Assembly: GCA_037953625.1 (NCBI GenBank)
Contig: CM075650.1
Coordinates: forward strand, 46,380,206-46,444,205
DNA length: 64,000 nt
Direction: 5' to 3'
Source of the DNA: Crotalaria pallida
Taxonomy: Eukaryota > Streptophyta > Magnoliopsida > Fabales > Fabaceae
Under the pieces are notes generated by a model that saw only the letters and a list, made by a program, of their open reading frames with translations, did not search any database and was not told the DNA's origin. A program made the translations under genes and the position numbers. This document shows, piece after piece, positions 21,201-32,969 of this stretch (position 1 is the stretch's first letter; every line of letters begins with the position of its first letter).

Positions 21201-24200
21201 TTCCCGTTCCTAATTGAAAGACTTAAAACACTTGTGGTTTTATCAAAACAATTCCCATATTTTCTAACACTTTAAATGTTTTAAAACCATTTTGAAAACA
21301 TTTATAAAATGATTTAAATCAATTTATGTGGTTGCTGGTCCATTTTGGACAGTACCTCCATTACGTTCGAAAACACCGAAAAATTCGCCGGTTTCAATCC
21401 GGGTTTTGCTCAAATCCATTACCTTTTGAAAACCAAACTTTGAGTCTCATGAACTCAATTTAGAAATCCAAAAAACAATTTTAAATAAACTTGGACAGCA
21501 AGGAATAGTTTCACAACAATCAATTTTATAAAACCTGAAAACATCGTAAAAACTCGTTTTTGTTTCAAATACTTTGAAAACTCAGGTTTTGTTGTAAAAC
21601 ACATCTTAAATGACCACAAACATAATCTCACGCACTCAAATAAATTAAATCAAATCAAATAGATCTCAAAACCACATACATACACAATGTACCTTGGTCA
21701 CTCAAATCAAATAAACAATTAATCAATTACAAATCGACACTTGCTTTAATTATTTAATTAAATCACATACAAACATTCATTCTCAAGCAAATATTTCACA
21801 GATCAATCACTTAAGTAAATCATTCAACACATAATTAATTTAAAATCATTTCATCTTCATAAAACAAAAACACTCACATATATCTAGCCCATAAACCGAA
21901 TACATACACATAAATCAACTTAAACACAAAACTTATTCCTAATCAATTAGCTTAACATAGCATACATGCATTATTCCTATGTTACTTCATGGAGAAGAAT
22001 TCTAACCTAATTAGCATGTATAGACCGACACACTTCACAAATCAAAGCAAGATTCATGCATCATCAATCATACAAAATCATGCAATTATTTATTCCTTTT
22101 TCTTGACAAAACCGTGAGCTACATCTTTGGAAAAATAGTCAAACTTTAACTTATTTCTCTTAGCTTAAATCAAATCAAAATCATCCAAGAATATAAAACA
22201 TATATCAAGTCCTCACAACATAAGAGCATGGATTTAATTTTCATTAGACATGGCCGAATACATCATGCATGAAATCAGCACTTGAATTAATTCATGTTCA
22301 TGCAAGGAGAATTATTTTAAAGCTTATTTCCCTAATATCCCTCCAAAAACCGAGGCATGCAACAAAAGAACACATAGTCTCATCACTTAAAATCAACATG
22401 CAAGATTAAATCTTAAGCTTGTCTAACAAAACATGTAAAATCATGGATCAACACAACACTTTCAATTTGTTTTCTCAAAGAAAAATAATTTTCAAAGTTC
22501 AAGATCAACATGCATGCACTTAAATCATGTAGATCAAGTCATGAATTTAGACATAAGAGCACAAATCAAAGACAAAAATCATCTTGAGTGAGAAAAAGGC
22601 AAACCGTGACATATTCTAGGAAAATACTAAAGCATTTGTTTCAAAAATCATTTACAAAACGCAAAACAAAAATCAAGGTCAAAACAAAGATCAAGGATCA
22701 AGACAAGAACCAAAAATCAAGATACAAATTAAGACATGCAAAGGTTAAGATCAAAGCAAAACTAAGAATCAAAACACAAATTAAAGCTTTTATCAAGATT
22801 AAATCAAAACCGAAACATGCAAGGGTTCAAAACCATATAAATCATCATTAATCAACTTGCAAGACCAAAAATTAAAAACAAGTTTAGATCAAACATTGAT
22901 TTAACAAATAAACACTAAAACATTTCATAGTTTACGGTTCTAAGCATAAAAATTAAACATGCAAGAAGATCTACTTCAAATTCACAAAGATCATGAACAA
23001 AGCTTTAAATCTAGAGGAGAAACATCAAGATCTAGCATGAAAGCACTAATATCTATCAAGAAAAGTACTAACCGAATTATCACACATAAACTACACCTAT
23101 TACAAATTAATTTAAGTCCTTAAAAGTCCATGTTTAAGAAAGATCAACACATAAATTCATCTTTCCAAACATAAAAATGAACATGCAAGAGAAGAAAAGA
23201 AAAATTACAAAATCACAAATCAAACTAATTCTAAAACTTCTAGGTCTTCGGTTTATACCAAGGAGAAAGGCTTCTAGTCCTCTTGAACACTTGATCTTCA
23301 AGGATTTCCTAGGTTTAGGACTTGATCTCCTCTTCCTCTTCCTTCCCCTACCTCACGGTTCCTCCTATTCTTTCTCTCTATTTTCTATTTCTTAGTCTAA
23401 GAGTTTGATGAGCTCTTAGACTTGTGTTTGGTGGGTGTTTGGGACGTTGGAAATGAGGGAGTGAAGAAATGAAATGAAGGGTGAATGAAATGAAACTAAG
23501 GGCCAAGGCTTATATAAAAATTCGTGGCTTCCCACTTTGCCCTTGTGTGATGCGGTCAAGAGCTCTTGAGGGAGGGGTAAATTCGGTTCTTCTATAATTT
23601 TGCATGGGTGAAGTTTAACAAAGCCAAGGGGACAATATTAGGGGTTAGTTAGGCTTTTGACATTTTGAGAAAATTATCTTTAAGGTTTCCATTCATCTAG
23701 TTAGGACATGGTTAGGATTTAGTTAGGGACTTAATTCCTTTGGTTACTTGGTCCATACTTAAGGAAATTCCTAAGCTTACATACACACATACGACACTCA
23801 CACATATAAATACATATACTCACATACTCATTCACATGCACATATCAATCATACCTATATTCATGCATACACACGTTACACATATATCCATGCATTCATC
23901 CTCATATTCATTCACTAATTAAATTTTTGCACAATCCTAAGCATGCATACTTATAAGACCGTATATACATGTTCATGCACACACATAGAAAATAAATCAT
24001 TCATGCATAAGAATTATAAGGACACCAAGACACCAAGCACATATTTTTAGAAATCAAATCACCATTTCATTAAATAATTTCTTATGGAAGAATTCAATAT
24101 TTCTTTAGAAGAATTTCAGTCATATAATCATTTCCAAAAATCAACTTTAAAAACCATAACATTGTTTCTTGAAAAATCATTCTTTAGAATCATTTACTAC

Positions 24201-24315
24201 TTTGAAAATGCGATTTAAGAAATTTATTTAAGAAAATACCCTTTCAAAAATACTTTGCTCCAAAATAGTTCTTTTTAGAATTTAAAATAGCACGAGGATT
24301 TTGAGGGGTGTTACA
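18273..24315 (-). mobile_element. Giant LTR, family X, copy 2
   Basis: This 6,043-bp LTR is colinear with copy 1, with scattered substitutions and small indels (for example a shorter stretch at 23637-23665 where copy 1 has extra sequence at 16330-16370). It lies between two internal regions, so it serves as 5' LTR of one unit and 3' LTR of the next. It carries the same hairpins: 19426-19440, 19503-19604, 19658-19677 and 23394-23422. Confidence 0.85.
18649..18924 (-). CDS. Small ORF in family X LTR (91 aa)
   Basis: Unrecognised 91-codon frame whose N-terminal part (LTLSCSLAYRCCWYLNGQM, then a Glu-Val-Thr-Val stretch) aligns with the Z-family LTR ORF. It shares a W-Y ... E-[VI]-[ST] pattern with the Tekay LTR ORF. 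The C-terminal half is rich in Ser, Thr and basic residues. The first Met is arbitrary, because related sequence continues upstream in another frame. Treat it as a possible remnant of an LTR-encoded accessory protein, not an established gene. Confidence 0.3.
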   Translation of the reverse strand: MLTLSCSLAYRCCWYLNGQMEYRMEVTVPDYRNYKEKIRWEARGNSTTLNGAESKSTSKKGITTRMASSSRAKRGHGKKKELHSIVFDRKD

Positions 24316-25139
24316 TTCTCCCCAACTTATAGATTTCTCGTCCCCGAGAAATACGTTGCGGATTGGGCAGCAGGGCACAACAACTCTCACATCGTTCTCA
24401 TCTTTGCTTTATAGTCGCCCATTCCTTTACTGGCGACATGCTCTTCACAACACTCCTCGTGTGTCGCTCTCGGATGAAGAAGCTCCACGGCATAACCATG
24501 TACGTTCGAACCGGGTTAAGTCACACAGACTAACCGAAGAAGATGTCGCTCCTTTAGCTGATTGTCGTCACAAAGCCCAACCATAGGTTCGGACTTAGGG
24601 AAAATAAAGCAAACAAAGATTCACACATCTCCAAAAGCATAGGGTTTAGCCTAGAACTCTTAGATCTTCGCTATTTTCTACAACTTAGGCCCATACTTAT
24701 CTCACAATAATCACTCCTTCCTTCAGCTCTCCTTCTAACTCTAGGGTTTTCGTTTATCATTCCTCTAACTTAAGGGGGTTATATTACAACTTGGGTTCAC
24801 TTACCTCCTCAAATAAACCTCACGTTCCTCCTTAGTTTCATCCTAAACATTGACCAAACTTATCACCTTCACCGTCTAAACCTCTGATTAGGGTGTATGG
24901 CAATTCTAATCCTCAAGTTTCCCTCATAGGTTCCTCTAATAACTGGTAACATACACCTCTTTTCTTCCGTGTGACTCCCCAACTTTGATCAATCTTATAA
25001 CTAAATCCACTATGATCTTATATTCTCGCTTAATTTAAACCATTTATCCTTCCTTAGTTGTTCAAGCCTAAATTACTTGGGTAACTATGGCACTTCTAAC
25101 TCCGCAATTCGGACTGAAGGGTCTTAAATAGGATCGGTA
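24316..25139 (-). mobile_element. Second internal region of family X, truncated
   Basis: It matches 17018-17840 almost base for base, then stops at a GGTA(A)GG junction. The PBS-proximal ~430 bp and most of the next LTR are deleted. Confidence 0.8.
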
Positions 25140-25322
25140 GGTTTTAGTTAGGGACTTAGTTCCTTTGGTTACTTGGTCCATACTTAAGGAAAATCCTAAG
25201 CTTACATACACACATACGACACTCACACATATAAATACATATACTCACATACTCATTCACATGCACATATCAATCATACCTATATTCATGCATATACACG
25301 TTACACATATATCCATGCATTC
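25140..25322 (-). mobile_element. LTR3 remnant of family X, left part
   Basis: It matches 23716-23900 of LTR2. It resumes at 42530 after the Y insertion. Confidence 0.8.
25318..25322. repeat. Target-site duplication CATTC of the Y solo LTR
   Basis: CATTC precedes Y here and follows it at 42525-42529. LTR2 of family X shows the empty site (CCATGCATTCATCC). Confidence 0.9.
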
Positions 25323-28300
25323 TATAACGCCCCGATTTTCACCCTCCGAAAATAATCATCATTTATTCAAAAAGTTGCTAAAAATGAGGCCATTTTTTTT
25401 TTGTGAAAACGTTTTTGCAAGACGGTTGGTGCATGCTCCCATTCTTACCTGAAAACCGGGTCGTTACTTAAAAACCATTCCGCACCTTTACTTCCAAATT
25501 TTTCAAAACAGTTTTAAAGATTCGGCCAGTTCACAAAATAAGGTAGGGCATAGATACAAGAGTGATACATTGCTGAGATAGTCCTTGACTCACACTTACA
25601 ACAACTTAAACTAATTACCCTACCTACGACTCTTCCTAGTGAAAACTATCGGGTGAAGCTCCCGATCCTCCTTGCACTCTTTCTTAACTCCAGAAGAAGA
25701 CGTCACTGCTGTCGCTGCTGGCCCACCATTCTTGGGCACCCACTGCATCCTAGTTGGAGCAGAAGCAATCTTCTGAGCTTCACATCGCACCTTCTCCTCG
25801 TAATCTTTGTAGCCACGGACAGAAACTTGTCCCAAGAGCGGTCCTAAGTTAGCTCCGCAAAGTCGATGCTCTGGATCCGGTATCACGATCTAAGAGTCAC
25901 CAATCCATACCCAACCAGATGGGGTACGCTTCCAGCCGCATCCATGTCTGGTCCATGTTGAAATCTCCATGCGATAATCCATCTGCACGTTGGAGTACCA
26001 GAAACACCGATATGCCAACGAGCAGGAGAGAGTTAGCGAACCGAACGACAAGTCGTCGACGTTGTGGATTTACCGCAGGCGGAATATCAAGACAGCACAC
26101 AATACAAACCAAGCACACACAATACAGCACTCATACATAACATCACAATTCTTATTATATAATTCTTTACTCATTACTTATCATCATTCTTATATAACCT
26201 TCCTTTCTCTCATTGCTGTTTCATTCTCATCTTCCAATCCTTCACTTCTTCCCTTCCCTTTCACACTTTCCACCTTTAACCAATCACAAACTTTTCTTTT
26301 CTTAATTATAAATCTTTTCTTAATAAGTCTTATCAAATTACAACCATCGATGATTAAGGGGAAATAAAGAATCATCGAGGTACGCGTCCGTTCGTAGTTA
26401 GCACTCACGTCTCATGCCTACATCTCCTCGGCCACCATCCACCTAGTCGGAAGCAAACAGGAGTACAGAACCTTTACCGTGCGGGCACGACAGCTGTCAC
26501 ACAACAAATGGTCCCTAACCAGGAGGTCTCAGCCTCAAATCATAATCATATCAATTTATAACAAGGCACACTGTCTCACTACAGTGGCAAACAAGATGCC
26601 CCACTTCAGTTCCTCTCACTATTCTCGATTTGCAATCTAGGGGGCGACAGTACAACTCTAGTATGCACGCAGAACTTGCCACGGCATTGGACCCAGTCCC
26701 CACCACGTTAGTGCGCCACTTGTGGAGTTCGTTCTTCCTAGAAAAGTACTCTAGACTTCTTGACGTTTCACCGTCATTGTCCTCCCCTAATGCAATCTCC
26801 TCCTAAGTATCCGTAGATACCTATGGTTCCTTCCTCTCCACTACTTCGGGTTAACTCTCATTCCTCACTGCGTTCGCTGTTAATGCCTTTTAAAGCTTTT
26901 ATCTTTTATTAACCTAATGGTCAGCTCACCCTTCGTGCATCCCTTGAATGTGTCCTGACCGCTATCTTTGCATCACTTTTCATAACTCAAACTTGGCACA
27001 GAGAGGGATCACAATCACAATTCGAATCTCATCACAAAAACTTTTCCCCAGACAACCTTTTATTAACATCTCTTTTCATAAACTTCCAAAATCTCACTTT
27101 ACAAATCCTCTTCAAAAACTCTTTCAAAACTTCAAATCATAAATCCTTTTCTAAAATTTCCTTTCGTAAATCTTTTTCAAAAATCTCCTTTCGAATCCTT
27201 TTCAAAACCTCTTTTCACAATCACTTTCAGAAAATCAATTTTGGAAAATTTTTCTCATTTTGGGAACCCCATTCACAAATACGTTTTGTAAACTATTTTC
27301 AAAAATCTCATTTTGGGAATCCCTTTCAAAAATACATTTTCAAACACCTATTTCCAAAAATTAGTTCGCAAACTCTTTTCAAAAACTCTTTTCATGAGTC
27401 CTTTTCAACCATCTCATTTTCGAAAATCTTTTCAAAAATCTCTTTTTAAAAGTTCTTTCCAAAAACTACTTTTCAAAAACCTTTTTCCAAAAAAAGTTTG
27501 CTGAGCGCTAATGGAGGAGCAAGCTCAACTCAACACTAGTCCTAGACTAAAACCAAAACAAAGGAGCCCAGCTCCATTTAAATCTCATCTCATATCCAAC
27601 AAACAACATCATTCTCCCCAGCTCTGGCTCGATCACATCGCGTCATTACATCTTTACCACTCTCATCTCATCATCTCTTCTCAGTTATTATCTCATTCCT
27701 CTTATCATTATGTCCACTCTTAGTGTCTTATCAAGGTAAGGCTGCCTTGCTCCACAAGGACTTAAGCCACACAAGGGTTATCTCTTCTTGATGTCTTTTA
27801 TATTTAATCTCTTTTGCTATCATTATCAATTATTTCTCATTATCACGTACTCAACTATAAATATAATATCAGCAAACATAGATAACAAACATAAACAATT
27901 CATCATCACACATCACACACAACAATGTGGTCTTTGTCCTATTCGTATAAGTGGCCACACAAAGCACACAATTGCCACTATACTACTGACGCAGAACCAC
28001 TTAGTTCCGATCTTTGAGCTGATACGGAACGTCTTAATACAACACCTACTACCACGGTGTCTTAGGAAAGCTACTCTCTCACCTGAGGTCCAGCGATTAG
28101 ATGTGCACAGTCTTCTCTGATCTTGGTTGCTTCCACTGCCTTAATCCCTCGTCTGTAACGTCCCTCGAATTAATTAAAAACACATTTTCATTACTAACTT
28201 TTATCAAGAAAATTTTTATTAACTTAAAATACTTTTCATTCCTCGTCGGAAGTCTTAAAACATGATTGTTTTCTCAAAACACCTTTAACTTTTCTTAGTT

Positions 28301-29465
28301 CTTTAAACAGTTGAAATCACTTTGAAAACATCGAATAAAACAATTTAAATCAATTGGTTTGGTTGCTGGTCCGTCTTGGACAGCACCTTAACCTTATTCA
28401 AAAACACCAAAAAATTCACCGGTTTCAATCCGGGTTTTACTCAAATCAATCACCTTTTGAAAACCAAACTTTGAGTCTCATGAACTCAATTTAAAAATCA
28501 AGAAAACAATTTTAAATAGACTTGGAGAGAAAAGAAATACTTTACAAAAATCAATTTAATAAAATCCGAAAACATCGTAAAAACTCTTTTTGTTTCAAAT
28601 ACTCTTTAATTCAATATTAATACTTTGAAAACTCAAGTTTCATGATTAAATAAATCTTAAATATCAAACCAAATCAAACTCAAACAAGTCAAATCAAATA
28701 AATTTCAAAACCACACATACAACTAGCAACACTCTTTGATCAAACAAGGCACATAAACAATTAATCAATTATTCACTTAAACCACGAACAAACACTCATT
28801 CTCAAATAAACATTATACACATCAAACACTTGATTCAAATTATTCAACACATAATTCATTTCAAAAATATTTCATTTTTGTAAAACAAAATCATTTAGGC
28901 ACACAAACCGAATGCACACACATAATCATTCAAGCACAAAACCTATTCATAATCAATTATTTTACAAAATACCTTCATTATTCCTAGGTTACTTCATGAG
29001 AAAGAATTCCTAACCTAATTCACATGCATGAACCGAATCTACACACATATCAAAACAAGATTCATGCCATCATCAAACACACAAAACTTATGAAATTATT
29101 TCTTCTTTCTCCTTAACAAAATCGTGAGCTCAATCATTAGAAAACCCGTCAAACTTTAATTTATTTCCTTAAATCACATCAAAATCATGCAAGAACATAA
29201 AGCATATATCAAATTCTCACAAAATAAAAAGCATAGATCTTAATGCAAACATGGCCGAATGCATCATACACAAGACCAACACTTAGATCAAATCATGTTC
29301 ATGCAAGGAAAATTATTTCAAAGCTTATTCTCCTAATTTTCTTCTCAAAACCGAGGCATGCATTACAAGAAATCATAATATTTTTTTTAAATTTAACATG
29401 CAAGCTTAAATCTTAAACTTTTCTACCAAAATAAATAAAAATCATAGATCAACACAAATACTTTC
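25323..29465 (-). mobile_element. Giant solo LTR, family Y, left part
   Basis: Y runs from 25323 (TATAACGCCCC, a one-base change from TGTAAC) to 42524. It is interrupted by the Tekay element; without that insertion it is about 6.02 kb. It has the X-type LTR layout (hairpins 26569-26586, 26649-26750 and 26807-26820; minisatellite 27050-27500; GAGCGCTAATGGAGG block at 27499) but no internal region, so it is a solo LTR left by LTR-LTR recombination. Short frames at 25620-25886 and 25897-26130 correspond to the LTR ORF region of X and Z and are broken. The rest, including 27730-29460, is AT-rich with no gene. Confidence 0.85.
29461..29465. repeat. Target-site duplication CTTTC of the Tekay element
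   Basis: CTTTC also follows the element at 40643-40647. The empty site is visible in family X (CACTTTCAATTTG near 15147). Confidence 0.95.
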
Positions 29466-29907
29466 TGTAACACCCCAAATTTTGTTTCCCGATGTAATAC
29501 AATTATGATTTATGGAAGATTATTTTATAATTATTTTCTTAATCATAATTATATTTCATAAATCAATTAGGATGATTATGAGTTAGTATTGGTATTTGCG
29601 AAAATAGAAAAATATTTTAGCAAGAGAATAATATGTGAAAATGAGATTTTTACATATTAGTCCCTGAATGAGGACCTAAAAGCAATATTAAGAAGACTTT
29701 GGAGGGAAGGGCATTAAAATAAATATTTTTGAAATTTGACCAAAAACACTCGAGTATTTCTGGAAATACTCGAGTATTCGAGTCAGTGGAGAACTCGTGA
29801 GTGCGGTTGATGAGTCAACACACGATGATTCTCCTGGTTTGACACGAAAACACCCTTAGTACACGATGATGGATGTCGTGGCGAGCTGCATGATCATAAG
29901 CAACGTC

Positions 29908-29914
29908 TATTTAA
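29908..29914 (+). promoter_or_regulatory. TATA box of 5' LTR
   Basis: TATTTAA, 442 bp from the LTR start; same place in the 3' LTR at 37795-37801. Confidence 0.55.
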
Positions 29915-30411
29915 GCGCTTGGTTGATGTGGGTGGAGGATTTGGTTGGCTTTGCTCTGAAAACATAAAGTTAGGGTTCCTGATTTCGAACGTTGATTACT
30001 CGATCGTGTTTGAGAGTGGATTTGAGAGTGATACACCATTGTAAAGCTCACATCACGAGCTTTACAAAGATACAAAGATTGTGAGCTGAGTGTCTGTGTG
30101 GAAGGAGAATCGAAGTTGGAAAGTAAGGGTGTTTTTGCTGCCAAAGTTGGAAGCTGAAGTCTGGAGCTCACTTTCAACTTGGATTGTGGTAAGCTCCTGA
30201 ACCCTATGACCCTCAAATTCGTTTATACCTCTAGTTTAAGTTGTAGAGAATAAATCCTAATCATTTTCCCCAATTTTTAAACCAATTTTTCATGTGAAAT
30301 TCTCTGGTTTTGGTACTCTGCTCAAACTATGGCTGCATGCAAGGATTTTTGAGGATTCATATTTCCAGCCAATCTCTCTGCAAACTCAGTGTTGATTCAC
30401 GAAAATTAGAG

Positions 30412-31718
30412 GTAAGGGTGAAGCTTCTAATTCACTAGAATAAGTTTAAATTATGTGAAATTAGGATGGGAGTCAATAAATGACTTTATGGGCATAGTTG
30501 GAATAGGTTTGAGGCTTGGAGGCCTTTTCTGGGTTAAATGTTGATTTGGACATGTGTATTTGGTCACATGCAAGGTGTACCAAAGCTAGAAATGCGATTA
30601 TTATGTGTAGAATTGAATTTGGTATGCCAAGTTGTGGAAAAATGCATTTTATGCAATATTGTTGATAATATGTGATTCAGTGTTAGATGTTGTTAACTCT
30701 GTATTGGAACATGTTTAAAATGTGTAATGTAAGCTATATTGATCTTTGGTTTGGACTGGAATGGACTATAATTGAAAATGGTATGTTAAAACTCAAATTT
30801 TAGTGTTGTCTGTCTGCAAACACTCGAGTATTATGGGTAATACTCGAGTATTTTGCCTGTTTTGGGAAAATTGATTTTCTGGAAAACTCAAGAACACTCG
30901 AGTATTCATGAAGAACACTCGAGTATCCTGGTGATTGTTAAGTGTATTTCTGGAAAATAAAAGAACACTCGAGTCTTATAAAGAGCACTCGAGTATATGG
31001 ATGAATTTTTAAAAATCAAGTTCTGGAAACAAAGAACACTCGAGTGCCATGAGAAACACTCGAGTATTTTGGGAAAACTGAGGAACACTCGAGTCTAGGA
31101 GAATCTACTCGAGTATTTTGGGACCAGAGACAGAAAAACAACTTTTTTTTAACATACCTGATGGAATGTCGATTAAGATCAATTATGCTTGTGGGAAAAA
31201 GTATCATGTTCCAATAAAAGGATTGGGAAAGTATTAACAACAGTTTAACTCACTGAGGGAAAATATTGGATGCACATAATAAGATTATTGGTTAATCTTA
31301 GTGTATAATCACATAATAAGATTATTGGTTAATCTTAGTGTATAATTTTATGTGCATCCATGCATGGTGAATGGTTGGGGATAATTCGGTGGTGACTGGC
31401 TCGATGACACATTTTGGTAATGTGGGCAGCATTTGGGAATGCTGTTACGTCTTGGTGACGTTGTGTGCACACTATCCGAGCAGTTCCACAATACAAGTTG
31501 GTCATGTATGCGAATTATTAGAATGAACGTTCAATGGACAATGGAATTGGGAGACATGCATCATTACTCATAATTAATGGAATTATTATAAATGGAATAC
31601 ACATGTTCATTTACATCTGCATTTGCATTGGATGTTTGTAACTGGCAATTGTTACATGCTTTATTTATTCTTATTCGATTATGTGGATTATGTGCTTACC
31701 CCTTATTGCCCATGTTAG
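30412..31718 (+). other. Predicted intron in LTR leader
   Basis: AGAG|GTAAGG donor and TTACCCCTTATTGCCCATGTTAG acceptor, both conserved in the diverged copy at 8213-9457 and in the 3' LTR (38297-39603). Removing it would place the ORF start almost directly behind the first leader exon. Confidence 0.4.
30820..31120 (+). repeat. ACTCGAGT palindrome array
   Basis: Ten CTCGAG cores, mostly as ACTCGAGTAT(T), in pairs ~20 bp apart, with TTTCTGGAAAA-type spacers. The 3' LTR has the same array at 38704-39003. Confidence 0.9.
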
Positions 31719-31721
31719 GTG

Positions 31722-32207
31722 ATGGCACGCTATCTAGCTTGCATCGAGTTGCGCTTGCTCCCTAGTGGAGTGTGGTACTACGAGGACCACAGAGCCACGC
31801 TCGAGGGTGAGGTGGAGGTGACTCTATACCACCCCAACCCTTTGGCTCGTGTCCGTCCTCGTAGGTTTCGCATCCCTATTATCTATACTTTGCATGTACC
31901 CCCTTTCTATACTTATCATGGACCACCCCCGACTCGACCTGCTCATCGCTTTCACTCTTTCCGTTTTCGAGCTGCTACTAGATCTCACCCCTCTGCTTCT
32001 CGAGTGATTCGAGAAGAGACTCCTATACCTAGTCCGATGAGTCCGGTTCATGGGACACCTTCAGCGGACCCAGTGCCCAGTGGGAGGGTACCCACTCAGT
32101 CGGAGGAGGTAGAGGAGGATCCTGAGGAGGGTGAGGATGAGGGCGAGCCAGTCGAGCACTCCACTGGGAGCCAGTGGGGAGTTGGGGATCCACCAGGTGA
32201 TGCATAG
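31722..32207 (+). CDS. LTR-encoded 161-aa protein (5' LTR copy)
   Basis: Unrecognised protein, open from the ATG at 31722. The N-terminal half has MARYLACIEL, GVWYYEDHRAT, EVEVTLYHP and VRPRRFRIP; the centre is Arg/Phe/His-rich; then come PSPMSPVHGTPSADP and an acidic tail (EEVEEDPEEGEDEGE). No hydrophobic segment. It is on the same strand as gag-pol, about 1.2 kb upstream of gag, in the U5 part of the LTR, immediately after a predicted splice acceptor. Copies in the 3' LTR and at 9461 are also open, and substitutions between copies are mainly synonymous. It could act in the RNA leader, as an accessory protein, or regulate gag translation; none of these can be shown from sequence. Confidence 0.6.
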   Translation: MARYLACIELRLLPSGVWYYEDHRATLEGEVEVTLYHPNPLARVRPRRFRIPIIYTLHVPPFYTYHGPPPTRPAHRFHSFRFRAATRSHPSASRVIREETPIPSPMSPVHGTPSADPVPSGRVPTQSEEVEEDPEEGEDEGEPVEHSTGSQWGVGDPPGDA

Positions 32208-32767
32208 TATAGATGATTAGGATGTGGGACGGGTGGAGCAGCTGCTGGAGACTCCGGAGATCATGCTATGGAGGAGGATCACTGGACCACTTTTGGGATT
32301 TCATCTTTTGCTCTATATATATTGTACATATTTTTGGGAGATCTCAGTGATGTGGTCCTATCTTTTAGTTTTATATTATGGACTTGTATTTTGTACAAAC
32401 CTGCTATCTCGACTTGACTTGGATGTATGTTGACTCTTTTTATGGATGATATATATATATATATATATCTATTTTCTTTCTATAAATAGTTGTACATGTG
32501 AATTATCAAGTCAAGGTCTCTATTTTCCGCTTACTCTGATAATTACGGTATTTCACTTTAGTAAAAAAAAAGAAAATGATTTCATAAATTTTCTGGAAAG
32601 ATTTTTAATAACCACAAATGAATACCAAGTTATTTTACAAGAGCTTTATAAAAGAGATCTTTTATTATATCTCTTCTTGAGCAAGTCCATATATTCTATT
32701 TAAAATAAACAATAACAGAGAAATCCTTTTAAATAAAGTAGTATAATAAAGGAACGTTACACTTTTA

Positions 32768-32779
32768 TGGTATCAGAGC
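32768..32779 (+). promoter_or_regulatory. Primer-binding site (tRNA-Met type)
   Basis: TGGTATCAGAGC, six bases after the LTR end (GTTACA at 32761). Confidence 0.95.
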
Positions 32780-32969
32780 ATAATGGTCCCGATTCTTGAT
32801 CCTCTCAAGCATAATCTGCCAGAAGTTGCTACAGCTGGGTAAAGTTTTCTTAGCTATTTGATTTATTTCATATGGCTTAGTTCTATTAGTGATAGTTTAG
32901 AATAGAACTAAATAGATTTCAAAGTCTAGATAGATCTTTAACGACATAGGTCCATAGTGCAGGCTCACT

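Larger units (their letters stand above)
29466..32761 (+). mobile_element. 5' LTR of the Tekay element (3,296 bp)
   Basis: In order: U3 with a pair of ACTCGAGT palindromes (29746-29785); TATA box (29908); donor-like GTAAGG (30412); array of ten CTCGAG palindromes (30820-31120); a duplicated ~45-bp segment with AATAAGATTATTGGTTAATC (31275-31350); hairpins at 31425-31530; and the ORF at 31722. If the start lies just after the TATA box, R-U5 is about 2.8 kb. Confidence 0.95.

Noticed and set aside
18273..24315. Assembly duplication as the explanation for the near-identical X units
   Set aside because: The two LTRs differ by many small substitutions and by an indel near 16330/23640, so they are separate copies. 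Long reads would still be needed to exclude any collapse or expansion.
29911..30216. 101-codon minus-strand ORF in the Tekay 5' LTR, repeated in the 3' LTR (37798-38103)
   Set aside because: It is opposite the predicted leader and shortened to 64 codons in the older LTR (7825-8019), with no sign of conservation as protein. The repetition follows from LTR duplication.
30820..31120. Clustered CTCGAG sites as cloning (XhoI) artefacts
   Set aside because: The motif is extended (ACTCGAGTAT), periodic, and present in three LTRs of different age, so it belongs to the element.
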